In this document: piece by piece, positions 7,815 through 14,668 of the stretch | How positions within the stretch are numbered: position 1 is the stretch's first letter | Layout of the letters: each line of letters begins with the position of its first letter | Source: Caulobacter sp. CCH9-E1 | GTDB taxonomy: Bacteria > Pseudomonadota > Alphaproteobacteria > Caulobacterales > Caulobacteraceae | Length of the DNA stretch: 18,715 nucleotides | NCBI RefSeq assembly: GCF_001556515.1 | Contig: NZ_LSJA01000108.1 | Coordinates: forward strand, 1 to 18,715 | Direction: 5' to 3' | Translations under genes and position numbers: made by a program | The notes under the pieces: generated by a model | Told to the model about the DNA's origin: nothing | Database searches by the model: none | Seen by the model: only the letters and a program-made list of their open reading frames with translations

Positions 7815-8582
7815 TCAGTTCGCGATGGACAGCGTCCGCCCGTCGGCGTCCAGCCTCAGGCGGTGGCGGGCCCAGAGGCCGGTTCCCAAGGCGCCGCTGA
7901 CGCCCTCGGGCAGGTCGTCGGCCAGGGTGGCCGGTACGTTCTCGGCCAGGACGCCGCCAATCGACAGGGCCCGCAGCCGGGCCGGAGCCTTGTGGCGCGC
8001 CGCCGGGTCCAGCTTGCCGCTAGCGGCGGCGTCTCGGGTCGAAAGTCGGGTCATGGCCTTGGAGGCCGTGTCGATCGCGAAGGCCCCATAGAAGGCGCGG
8101 GGACCGTCGCTGACGCCCGCGGCCACCGTGGGCAGGCCCTCGATCACCGAGACGGGGAACACGACCTGTCGCCGGGCGCGCCAAGGCCGGTCAATCCGCA
8201 GGCGGCAGCGGGCGAAGTCGATCTCGACGCTATGCCCGGCCAGCACATCCATGCCGATCACCCCGGCGATCGGGGTGACGAAGCCGGCGCCGCGGGCGTC
8301 GAGGTCGGCGATCTTGACCGAGACCGCCGCGGCCCTCAGCCCGGCCACCTGCACCGAGGTCGAGATCTCCGGCTCGAGGATCCCCTCCATCTCGGCCTTG
8401 GTGTTGTGCAGCAGGGTGCGCGGCGCCGACAGGTCGATCACGTAGTCGCCGGCCATGACGCCGATCACCGCGGGCGCGACGACCGCGCCATTCTCGAACC
8501 AGCAATCGGTCTCGCCGGCGTGGGCCAACGGGGCCGACAGCAACGGTGGCATCAGGGCTAGAAGGGCGAGGCGAGAGCGCAT
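7815..8582 (-). CDS. Exported bilobed retropepsin-like protein with altered active-site motifs
   Basis: The 255-residue protein begins with a signal peptide (about 1-22, ending AHA). The rest reads as two similar halves, each like one lobe of an aspartic protease. Lobe 1 has YVIDLSA with Asp50 and later GVIGMDVL (107-114) and VEIDF. Lobe 2 has FAIDTAS with Asp171 and later GALGTGLW. In active proteases the motif is D-T/S-G; here it is DLS and DTA, so both aspartates remain but the glycine is lost. It could be a weak peptidase or a binding protein. Cys27 and Cys126 could pair. It lies 47 bases after the dienelactone hydrolase genes, possibly cotranscribed, and ends at the shared terminator. 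Confidence 0.75.
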   Translation of the reverse strand: MRSRLALLALMPPLLSAPLAHAGETDCWFENGAVVAPAVIGVMAGDYVIDLSAPRTLLHNTKAEMEGILEPEISTSVQVAGLRAAAVSVKIADLDARGAGFVTPIAGVIGMDVLAGHSVEIDFARCRLRIDRPWRARRQVVFPVSVIEGLPTVAAGVSDGPRAFYGAFAIDTASKAMTRLSTRDAAASGKLDPAARHKAPARLRALSIGGVLAENVPATLADDLPEGVSGALGTGLWARHRLRLDADGRTLSIAN

Positions 8583-8629
8583 GAATCGAGCTTAGCGCGG
8601 CCTTGGCGGCCTAGCGATGCCCTTGCCGC

Positions 8630-9307
8630 TCAGGCCTCGCCCTTGCCGCCCGCTGACCGGTGGAACAGCTGAAGCGTCCGCAGCAGCGCCAGATGGGCGC
8701 TGTCGGGGTGATGGCCGCTGGGGGCGACGAAGGCGTGGCCGGCCTCGTAGAGATAGATCGGCAGGTCCGGATGCGCCTCGCGGATCGTCTCGACGTCAGC
8801 CAGGGGGATCATCGGGTCGGTCTTGCCAAAGTGCAGGATGGTCGGGACCTTGGGCGTCTCGTCGCGATAGGCCGCGATATCGCCGCCGTAGAAGCTTGAG
8901 ACCGCCGTCAGGCCCTCGCAGCGGCAGGCCGCCAGCCAGGCCGTCGTGCCGCCATAGCAGAAGCCCAGGGCGAAGACGGGGCCGTCTAGGGCGTCAATCG
9001 CTGTCTGCACCCGGGGCAGGGTCGAGACGCCCCAGCCGGTCAGCCGGCCCATCTCCATGCGCGCGTCCAGGATCTCCGGCTGGGTGTCATGGTCGGGGAA
9101 GTCGGCGTCGGCCGCGTCGATCAGCGAGGGCGCGATCACCTCGTAGCCCTGGTCGGCCAGGCGGCCCGAAAGCTCGCGGATATGCGGGGTGACGCCCCAG
9201 ATGGCGTGCAGCATGACGACGCCGCCGCGCCGGGCCTCCCGCGCCGGTTCATGCCAGGCGGAGAACGGCGCGCCGTCGCGGGTGGCCAGGGCGATCCGCT
9301 GGCCCAT
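8630..9307 (-). CDS. Dienelactone hydrolase family protein, second paralogue lacking the conserved Glu
   Basis: This is a cytosolic alpha/beta hydrolase of 225 residues. The nucleophile is Cys117 in GFCYGG (115-120), with Asp164 (TDPMIP) and His191 (EAGHAF) completing the triad. Where dienelactone hydrolases have a Glu next to the first loop (Q-E-I-F-G in the neighbouring paralogue), this one reads H-A-I-W-G, with Ala35. The start is taken as ATG 9307, which shares a base with the TGA of the upstream paralogue; the GTG at 9310 is an alternative that adds one residue. The substrate is unknown. A role on chlorocatechol-derived dienelactone is unlikely, since no aromatic degradation genes are nearby. 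Confidence 0.88.
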   Translation of the reverse strand: MGQRIALATRDGAPFSAWHEPAREARRGGVVMLHAIWGVTPHIRELSGRLADQGYEVIAPSLIDAADADFPDHDTQPEILDARMEMGRLTGWGVSTLPRVQTAIDALDGPVFALGFCYGGTTAWLAACRCEGLTAVSSFYGGDIAAYRDETPKVPTILHFGKTDPMIPLADVETIREAHPDLPIYLYEAGHAFVAPSGHHPDSAHLALLRTLQLFHRSAGGKGEA

Positions 9308-9987
9308 CACGAGGCTCCGTGTTCGGCGAAGAAGGCGACGGTCCGCTGGCGGGCCAATTCGGCGTCGGCGAGGTCGCTCTCGGGCCGGCCGTCATTGTTG
9401 AAGCCGTGGCCGCTGGCCGCGTAGACGTGGACCGGAACCTCGGGGTGCGCCGTCCAGATGGCGGCCTTGACCTCCTCGGCGGGAATGTGGGGGTCCGTGG
9501 CGCCCAGATGGACGATCACCGGCGCCTTCAGGTCGAACTTGGCCATGCCCAGGACGCCGCCACCGTAGTAGCTGGCGGCCGCCGACAGGCCCTCGCAGCG
9601 GGCGGCGGCCAGCCAGGCCATGGTCCCGCCATAGCAGTAGCCGACCAGGAACACCGGGCCGCGGTCCTTCAGAAAGTCGATACAAGCCTGGATGTCGCCC
9701 AAGGCGTTGTCCGGACCGTTGGCCATCGCCAGTTCCTTGCCGCGTGCGAATCCCGCCTCATCGTGCAGAGCGGTGAAACCCTTCTCGCCGCGATCGAACA
9801 TCGATGGCGCCAGCACCTCGAAGCCGCGCGCCGTCCAGCGGGCGACGTCCTCGTGGACGTACTTGTCCAGGCCGAAGATCTCCTGGACCACGATCACCCC
9901 GCCCTTGCGTGGACCCTCGGGCTGGGCGTGCAGGGCGGTGAAGGAAAAGCCGTCGTGCGCGGCGGTCAGGGTGATCATCTCGGCCAT
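9307..9987 (-). CDS. Dienelactone hydrolase family protein, first paralogue
   Basis: This 226-residue alpha/beta hydrolase has the complete dienelactone-hydrolase-type site: Glu36 in QEIFG, nucleophile Cys118 in GYCYGG (116-121), Asp165 in TDPHIP and His194 in SGHGF. It shares with the next gene the block C-Y-G-G-T, AWLAA, RCEGL and YGG in the same order, so the two are tandem duplicates. I chose the ATG at 9987 (MAEMITL), since GGGAG lies seven bases upstream. The open frame to 10041 runs into the ychF terminator. Family members hydrolyse cyclic esters or lactones; the physiological substrate here cannot be inferred. Confidence 0.9.
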   Translation of the reverse strand: MAEMITLTAAHDGFSFTALHAQPEGPRKGGVIVVQEIFGLDKYVHEDVARWTARGFEVLAPSMFDRGEKGFTALHDEAGFARGKELAMANGPDNALGDIQACIDFLKDRGPVFLVGYCYGGTMAWLAAARCEGLSAAASYYGGGVLGMAKFDLKAPVIVHLGATDPHIPAEEVKAAIWTAHPEVPVHVYAASGHGFNNDGRPESDLADAELARQRTVAFFAEHGAS

Positions 9988-9999
9988 ACGCTGACTCCC

Positions 10000-10034
10000 A
10001 AAGAGAAACGGCCGGGGCGTCTCCGCTCCGGCCG
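10000..10034 (-). terminator. Intrinsic terminator after ychF
   Basis: Read on the minus strand, CGGCCGGAGCG (10034-10024), a GAGA tetraloop and CGCCCCGGCCG (10019-10009) form an 11-bp stem with one G-T wobble, followed by TTTCTCTTT. It ends ychF transcription and implies that the dienelactone hydrolase pair just downstream has its own promoter. Confidence 0.8.
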
Positions 10035-10050
10035 CTGACATCTTGAACGC

Positions 10051-11151
10051 CTAGACGTTGAACCGGAAGTGCATCACGTCGCCGTCCTTGACGACGTATT
10101 CCTTGCCCTCGGCCCGCATCTTGCCGGCTTCCTTGGCGCCGGCTTCGCCGCCCAGCTTGATGAAGTCGTCGAAGGCGATCGTCTCGGCGCGGATGTAGCC
10201 CTTCTCGAAGTCGGTGTGGATGACGCCGGCCGCCTGCGGGCCGGTGTCACCGACGTGGATGGTCCAGGCGCGGGCTTCCTTCGGACCGACCGTGAAGTAG
10301 GTCTGCAGGCCCAGGAGATTGTAGGCCTCGCGGATCAGGCGGTTCAGGCCCGGCTCTTCCAGGCCCAGGGTCTCGAGGAACTCGGCGCGCTCATCGGCGT
10401 CCAGCAGGGCGATTTCGCTCTCGATCTGGGCCGAGATGACCACGGCCTTGGCGTTGTCGCGAGCGGCGCGCTCGGCCACGAGGTCGCTGTACTTGTTGCC
10501 CTTGTCGGCGCTGCCTTCCTCGACGTTGCAGACATAGAGGGCCGGCAGCGAGGTTAGCAGCTGCAGCATGTGCCAGGCCTTCTCGTCCTCCTTGTCCACG
10601 GTCGCGGCGCGGGCCGGACGGCCCTCGCGCAGCTGGGCCAGGGCCAGGTTGATCAGGCGCAGGGTGTTGGCCGCGTCCTTGTCGCCGCCCGACTTGGCCT
10701 TCTTCTCGATGGCCGGCAGGCGCTTTTCCAGGCTCTCCAGGTCGGCCAGCATCAGCTCCATCTCGATGATCTCGAGATCGCTGAGCGGGTCGATGCGCCC
10801 CTCGACGTGGGTGATGTCGTCGTCCTCGAAGCAGCGGGCCACGAAGGCCACGGCGTCGCAGTCGCGGATGTTGGCCAGGAACTGGTTGCCCAGGCCTTCG
10901 CCCTTCGACGCGCCGCGCACCAGGCCGGCGATGTCGACGAAGGTGATCCGGGCCGGGATGATCTCCTTGGAGCCGGCGATCTTGGCCAGGGCTTCGAGGC
11001 GCGGCTCGGGCACGGCGACATCGCCGGTGTTGGGCTCGATCGTGCAGAACGGATAGTTGGCCGCCTGGGCCGACGCCGTCTGGGTCAGGGCGTTGAACAG
11101 GGTGGACTTGCCGACGTTGGGCAGGCCGACGATGGCGACTTTCAGGGCCAT
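10051..11151 (-). CDS. ychF: Redox-regulated ATPase YchF (OLA1 family)
   Basis: YchF is a TRAFAC-class P-loop NTPase that binds ribosomes and prefers ATP to GTP. The 366 residues match the family. The P-loop is GLPNVGKS (9-16), the switch II region is DIAGLVRGASKGEG (73-86), and NVEE (209-212) replaces the NKxD guanine-specificity motif, which explains the ATP preference. A coiled-coil insert (about 135-155) and a C-terminal TGS domain (about 283-366) complete the layout. In many bacteria ychF lies next to pth; here about 2.8 kb of other genes separates them, although both are on the minus strand. It has its own terminator. Confidence 0.97.
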   Translation of the reverse strand: MALKVAIVGLPNVGKSTLFNALTQTASAQAANYPFCTIEPNTGDVAVPEPRLEALAKIAGSKEIIPARITFVDIAGLVRGASKGEGLGNQFLANIRDCDAVAFVARCFEDDDITHVEGRIDPLSDLEIIEMELMLADLESLEKRLPAIEKKAKSGGDKDAANTLRLINLALAQLREGRPARAATVDKEDEKAWHMLQLLTSLPALYVCNVEEGSADKGNKYSDLVAERAARDNAKAVVISAQIESEIALLDADERAEFLETLGLEEPGLNRLIREAYNLLGLQTYFTVGPKEARAWTIHVGDTGPQAAGVIHTDFEKGYIRAETIAFDDFIKLGGEAGAKEAGKMRAEGKEYVVKDGDVMHFRFNV

Positions 11152-11218
11152 GGAACTCTCGTGAATTTCGTTGGCGCGCGCTTAGCACGGATGGCCGCGA
11201 AAGGCGAACCGGGAGGGG

Positions 11219-11247
11219 GTTGCGCAAACCGCAACAAGACCTGATAT
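11219..11247 (+). promoter_or_regulatory. Candidate promoter and overlapping operator for the pirin gene
   Basis: TTGCGC (11220-11225), a 16-base spacer and TGATAT (11242-11247) form a plausible promoter about 25 bases before the pirin ATG. Across the -35, GTTGCG (11219-11224) and CGCAAC (11230-11235) make a perfect inverted repeat around CAAAC, suitable for a dimeric repressor or an RNA hairpin. AAGGAG (11260-11265) is a good ribosome-binding site. Confidence 0.4.
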
Positions 11248-11271
11248 CAATCGGCGAGCAAGGAGCCCGTT

Positions 11272-12102
11272 ATGAGCGTTCGACCCGTCCTGAAGATCGT
11301 CAAGGGCATGCCCGCCTCGGATGGCGACGGCGTGCGCCTGACCCGAATGCTGGGCACGCCGGAAGCCCAGATGTTCGACCCGTTCCTGATGCTGGACTGC
11401 TTCGACAACGACCAGGCGTCGGACTACATGGGCGGCTTCCCCGACCATCCGCATCGCGGCTTCGAGACCGTGACCTACATGCTGGAAGGCCGGATGCGTC
11501 ACAAGGACAACACCGGCCGCGAGGGCGTGATCGGGCCGGGCGGGATTCAGTGGATGCGGGCCGGCAAGGGTATCGTCCACTCCGAAATGCCCGAGCAGTC
11601 CGAAGGACGCATGCGCGGCTTCCAGCTGTGGGTGAACCTGCCCGCCAAGCTGAAGATGAGCGCGCCCGGTTACCAGGAGTTCGAGGCCGACAGCATCCCG
11701 GTCGAGGCCCGCGACGGCGGGGTCACTGTCAAGGTGATCTCCGGCGCCACCGAGACCGGCACGGCGGGGCCGATCGGCGGCGGCGCGGTGGACGCCCTCT
11801 ATTTCGATGTCGTGCTGCCGGCCGGGACCGTCTTCGAAGAGCCGGTCGGCGACGACCGCAACGCCATGCTGGCGGTCTATGAGGGCAAGGTTCGCGTCGC
11901 CCACGACACGGTGGAGGCGCTGTCGGGCGTGTTCCTGGGCCGCGGCGACTCGGTCCGCGTCGAGGCCGTCACCGACGCCCGCGTCCTGCTGCTGGCCGGT
12001 CGTCCGATCAACGAGCCGGTGTTCTGGCACGGCCCGTTCGTGATGAATTCCCGCGAGGAGATCGTCCAGGCGTTCGACGACTTCCAGCGCGGACGGTTCT
12101 AG
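11272..12102 (+). CDS. Pirin family protein
   Basis: Pirins are bicupin metalloproteins; some act as quercetinases and others as regulators. The 276-residue protein has the N-terminal cupin with all four metal ligands in place: His59 and His61 in DHPHRGFET, and His103 and Glu105 in IVHSEMP. A second cupin fills the C-terminal half, including PVFWHGPFVMNSREE near the end, a family signature. The ATG at 11272 has a strong AAGGAG six bases upstream. The gene stands alone on the plus strand, divergent from ychF. Whether it is an enzyme or a redox sensor cannot be decided from sequence. Confidence 0.93.
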   Translation: MSVRPVLKIVKGMPASDGDGVRLTRMLGTPEAQMFDPFLMLDCFDNDQASDYMGGFPDHPHRGFETVTYMLEGRMRHKDNTGREGVIGPGGIQWMRAGKGIVHSEMPEQSEGRMRGFQLWVNLPAKLKMSAPGYQEFEADSIPVEARDGGVTVKVISGATETGTAGPIGGGAVDALYFDVVLPAGTVFEEPVGDDRNAMLAVYEGKVRVAHDTVEALSGVFLGRGDSVRVEAVTDARVLLLAGRPINEPVFWHGPFVMNSREEIVQAFDDFQRGRF

Positions 12103-12136
12103 GCCTGGGCGGGTCCAACTCGCGTCAACTCTGGCT

Positions 12137-12163
12137 TTGGCGGTAGTACGATAGGAAACTATC
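12137..12163 (+). promoter_or_regulatory. Possible control region of the HTH-protein gene
   Basis: TTGGCGG (12137-12143) matches the Caulobacter -35 TTGACGS at six of seven positions. Downstream, GATAG (12150-12154) and CTATC (12159-12163) form a perfect inverted repeat around GAAA. No clear -10 is visible at the right spacing, so this may be an operator or a small hairpin rather than a promoter. The following gene encodes a putative DNA-binding protein, so autoregulation is conceivable. Confidence 0.25.
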
Positions 12164-12195
12164 CGAACGACACACCCAGCGTTAGCCTGTAGGCG

Positions 12196-12933
12196 ATGGA
12201 GGCCCTATTGGACCAAGCAAGCTACGGGTGTGAAGACGAGGGCGGCTTCAATGCCGTCAGCAAAGCTTACAAGGCCGATCCGTCGCTTGAGACCTATGTT
12301 CGGCTACGTCGATCGAACCCGACTGCGGAGCTTGAAGTCGCAGTGATCGGCGGCTTTGAGTCGATGTTCTACATGCGCCGTGAGTTTGAGCGCTATGGCC
12401 TGGACCCCGAACTGCTCGGAGGACTACTCGACGCTGATCCCAATGCTATTGGTGAGATCGCCCTCAGTGTCATGGAAGCCCTGATAGAGGCCGGCAAACG
12501 CGAGCGCGCTGGCGAGACTCATATTGTAAGCCGTGGGGAAGTGATCCCGCCAAAGCTCGTCGATTGGATTATCTGCTGCACGCTTGATGCATTGAGTTGG
12601 AACGATCGCCTTACGATTCCTCGAGATCTCATCGTTTTGATCCGCGAGCGGCTAGGCGGATCCAACCCGCTCTATGAACAGATCGGCCACATAAGGGAGA
12701 TGAAGTCGAACGCCGGGATGGTCGCTGGGCAACTCAAGGCACAGGGTGTCACGCCGACCTTCAAGCTTGTTGGCCAGATATTAGGTGTGGCAGCCAGTAC
12801 GGTCATGCGCTGGTTCGAACCGGGCGAGTTCGAGAGAGAAGCGGAAAAATGGGAGCGCCTTTGCGATGAAACCGGTGTGCTACATCCGTTGAAGGTGAAG
12901 GCTCCGCTGGCGGACATTGCGCCGGATTCTTGA
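12196..12933 (+). CDS. Unknown protein with C-terminal helix-turn-helix-like segment
   Basis: I do not recognise this 245-residue protein. It has no signal peptide or membrane span. Residues 188-207 (TFKLVGQILGV then STVMRWF) read like a helix-turn-helix: a positioning helix, a G-V turn and a recognition helix ending in RWF, as in Xre- or MerR-like proteins and transposase N-termini. The rest is mainly helical and acidic, with Cys127-Cys128 and an aromatic-rich stretch at 54-67. Its DNA is poorer in GC than the neighbours (31 of 60 in 12541-12600) and uses A/T-ending codons such as GTT, ATT and CTT, which suggests recent transfer. The ATG has only a weak ribosome-binding site. Its stop overlaps the start of the small membrane-protein gene. 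Confidence 0.72.
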   Translation: MEALLDQASYGCEDEGGFNAVSKAYKADPSLETYVRLRRSNPTAELEVAVIGGFESMFYMRREFERYGLDPELLGGLLDADPNAIGEIALSVMEALIEAGKRERAGETHIVSRGEVIPPKLVDWIICCTLDALSWNDRLTIPRDLIVLIRERLGGSNPLYEQIGHIREMKSNAGMVAGQLKAQGVTPTFKLVGQILGVAASTVMRWFEPGEFEREAEKWERLCDETGVLHPLKVKAPLADIAPDS

Positions 12934-13130
12934 TGCGCAACGCGGGTGCCGCCAGCACGATCGCGGAACTGATCCTAATCGGCTTCCGCACGATGAAACC
13001 TACAAGACTGACCATAAAAATACCGCGTCTACTCGACGCCACCGCCGAGGGGACATTGGCCGTGATCCTTCTGTTCCTGCTCGCGGCGGGCGGCGTTGGT
13101 ATGCTGGCATGGCTACGCTTCAGCGGGTAA
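12933..13130 (+). CDS. Small single-span membrane protein
   Basis: This 65-residue product is not recognised. It has a basic N-terminal half and one hydrophobic span (about residues 41-60), then a short WLRFSG tail, so it is probably an inner-membrane protein with its N-terminus inside. The ATG at 12933 shares a base with the upstream TGA (TGATG), which argues for translational coupling. A second ATG at 12993 would give a 45-residue protein starting MKPTRLTIK with the same span, and I cannot exclude it. GC is low around its start (28 of 60 in 12961-13020) and rises towards the end. Its function presumably relates to the upstream HTH-like protein. Confidence 0.5.
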   Translation: MRNAGAASTIAELILIGFRTMKPTRLTIKIPRLLDATAEGTLAVILLFLLAAGGVGMLAWLRFSG

Positions 13131-13178
13131 GCGATAGTCGTTCGAGCATGCGCCGTTGGGGCAGCGCTGCTTTTAGCC

Positions 13179-13928
13179 CTACCCCACCGCCGCGGCCGCG
13201 AAATCGCGCCAGCGCTTGGCTTCCTTGCGGAAATGACTGTGGGTCTTGGCGAGGCGCTTGTCGATCTCGGCCAGCTGCGCGCGGGCCTCTTCCTTGCGGC
13301 CCTGGCGGGCCAGGAACACGGTGTAGCGGGCGACGCCCTCGAAGCCCGGATAATGGTCGGCCGCCCAGCGCAGGGCGGTCTCGGCCTGCTCGTCGCGGGC
13401 CAGCGCCTGGTAGACGCGGCCCAGCGCCAGCATGGTGTGGGGCGTGCGGCCGGCGTTGGGCGTTTCGCCCAGCTTCTCCAGCAGGGGCAAGGCCTCGCCC
13501 GGGCGGTTCAGCTCGATCAGGGCGTTGGCGCGGCCGAGCAGCAGCTGGGGATCGTCGGCGTACATGCCCGTCAGGCTGTCGGCGTAGAGCCGTTCGGCCT
13601 CGGCGTGCTTGCCAAGCTCGGTGGCGGCCACCGCCAAGCGGACCCGGTTGGCGACGGTGGGGGCGTCATCGACGGCCTTGGCGGCCTCGCGGTACTCGCG
13701 TTGCGGGTCCAGCGCTTGGCGCGCGGCCTGCCCCACCTTCTGGGCGGCGCGGCCGCCCAACAGCTCGGGCAGGATCACGGCGACCAGGTAGACGACCCCG
13801 CCGACCGGCTGGAACAGCAGGATGATCCACAGCCAGTACATCTCGCGATGCGTCCGCACGACGTGGACGCACAGGGCGATCGAGAACAGCAGCGACAGGC
13901 CGAGCAGCGGCAGCGGAAGCGAGAACAT
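13179..13928 (-). CDS. Membrane-anchored TPR protein
   Basis: The 249-residue protein starts with two membrane spans (about 3-24 and 31-55). The second resembles the N-terminal domain found in some cardiolipin synthases (WLWIILLFQPVGGVVYL then LPEL), followed by a soluble region of tetratricopeptide repeats (about 75-235). Repeated pairs such as EAERLYADSL, QLLLGRANALIELNRPGEALPLL and LALGRVYQALARDEQAETAL show the TPR pattern. It probably gathers partner proteins at the cytoplasmic face of the membrane; no partner is evident. I chose the ATG at 13928 because upstream codons encode a non-hydrophobic, Arg/Pro-rich stretch lying over pth. It begins 32 bases after pth and may be cotranscribed with it. 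Confidence 0.82.
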   Translation of the reverse strand: MFSLPLPLLGLSLLFSIALCVHVVRTHREMYWLWIILLFQPVGGVVYLVAVILPELLGGRAAQKVGQAARQALDPQREYREAAKAVDDAPTVANRVRLAVAATELGKHAEAERLYADSLTGMYADDPQLLLGRANALIELNRPGEALPLLEKLGETPNAGRTPHTMLALGRVYQALARDEQAETALRWAADHYPGFEGVARYTVFLARQGRKEEARAQLAEIDKRLAKTHSHFRKEAKRWRDFAAAAVG

Positions 13929-13959
13929 GCTTGCGTCTTCTCGCGCCCGGCCAGCGACG

Positions 13960-14580
13960 TCAATCGTCGGATTTGGCCGGCTTGCGGGGATCGGCCTTCG
14001 GCGCGGGGGCCAGACGCATGACCTCGGCTTGGTAGCGCTCGTCATCGCCGACGGCGGCGAAGGGCAGGGCGTCGGCGATGGCGTCCAGCATCGGGTCCAG
14101 CCACTGGTGCTCGACCTTGTGGAAGTCGCCCAGCACGTAGTGCATCACCGCGTCCTTGTGGCCGGGATGGCCGACGCCGATGCGGCCGCGGCGGAAGGCG
14201 TCGCCGACCTGGCTGGTCACCGAGCGGACGCCATTGTTGCCGGCGGCGCCCCCGCCAAGCTTCATGCGGAAGCGGCCGGGCGCCATGTCGATCTCGTCGT
14301 GGAAGACGATCACGTCGGCGGGCTTGAGCTTGAAGAACTTCATGGCCTCGCCCACGGCCCGGCCGCTCTCGTTGTAGTAGGTCTTGGGCTTGAGCAGCAG
14401 CAGCTTCACCGGACCGTCCGGCGTGCTTACCTGGCCCTCGCAGGCCAGGCCCTGGAAGCGCGCGCGCCAGGGGGCGGTCCCCCACTTTCGCGCGAGGGCG
14501 TCCACGGCCATGAAGCCGACGTTGTGGCGGTTCTTCTCGTACTTGGGCTCGGGATTGCCCAGGCCGGCGAGGATCAGCAT
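13960..14580 (-). CDS. pth: Peptidyl-tRNA hydrolase
   Basis: Pth frees tRNA from peptidyl-tRNAs dropped by stalled ribosomes and is essential in most bacteria. In this 206-residue protein GLGNP (6-10, Asn9) and NRHNVGF (17-23, catalytic His19) open the fold. KTYYNESG holds Asn70, HDEID carries the partner Asp95, and GGGAAGNNG carries the substrate-gripping Asn near 115. The last 20 residues are a charged Pro/Lys-rich extension (PAPKADPRKPAKSDD). The start is the ATG at 14580 (MLILAGLGNP); nine codons remain open upstream but fall in the rplY terminator. It follows rplY on the same strand, the order common in bacteria. The terminator in between suggests reduced read-through or a separate promoter. 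Confidence 0.96.
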   Translation of the reverse strand: MLILAGLGNPEPKYEKNRHNVGFMAVDALARKWGTAPWRARFQGLACEGQVSTPDGPVKLLLLKPKTYYNESGRAVGEAMKFFKLKPADVIVFHDEIDMAPGRFRMKLGGGAAGNNGVRSVTSQVGDAFRRGRIGVGHPGHKDAVMHYVLGDFHKVEHQWLDPMLDAIADALPFAAVGDDERYQAEVMRLAPAPKADPRKPAKSDD

Positions 14581-14600
14581 CGCGGAGTTCTCAACAGCGC

Positions 14601-14636
14601 AAAGCAAAAAGGGCGGGCCCGAAAGCCCGCCCTTCT
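14601..14636 (-). terminator. Intrinsic terminator between rplY and pth
   Basis: On the minus strand AAGGGCGGGC (14634-14625) pairs with GCCCGCCCTT (14618-14609) around a six-base loop and is followed by TTTTTGCTTT. It lies 32 bases after the rplY stop and overlaps the region just upstream of pth, so it can act as a full terminator or as an attenuator setting the ratio of L25 to Pth. Confidence 0.85.
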
Positions 14637-14668
14637 CAAATCAGATCGGAGATCCGACCGCCAGGCGA

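Noticed and set aside
9308..9310. GTG as start of the second dienelactone hydrolase
   Set aside because: The adjacent ATG at 9307 forms the standard TGATG junction with the upstream stop. The GTG would add one methionine only, and is kept merely as an alternative.
13161..13174. GCAGCGCTGC followed by TTTT as a terminator for the small membrane-protein gene
   Set aside because: The palindrome leaves no room for a loop unless the stem shrinks to three or four pairs, and the T-run is only four bases.
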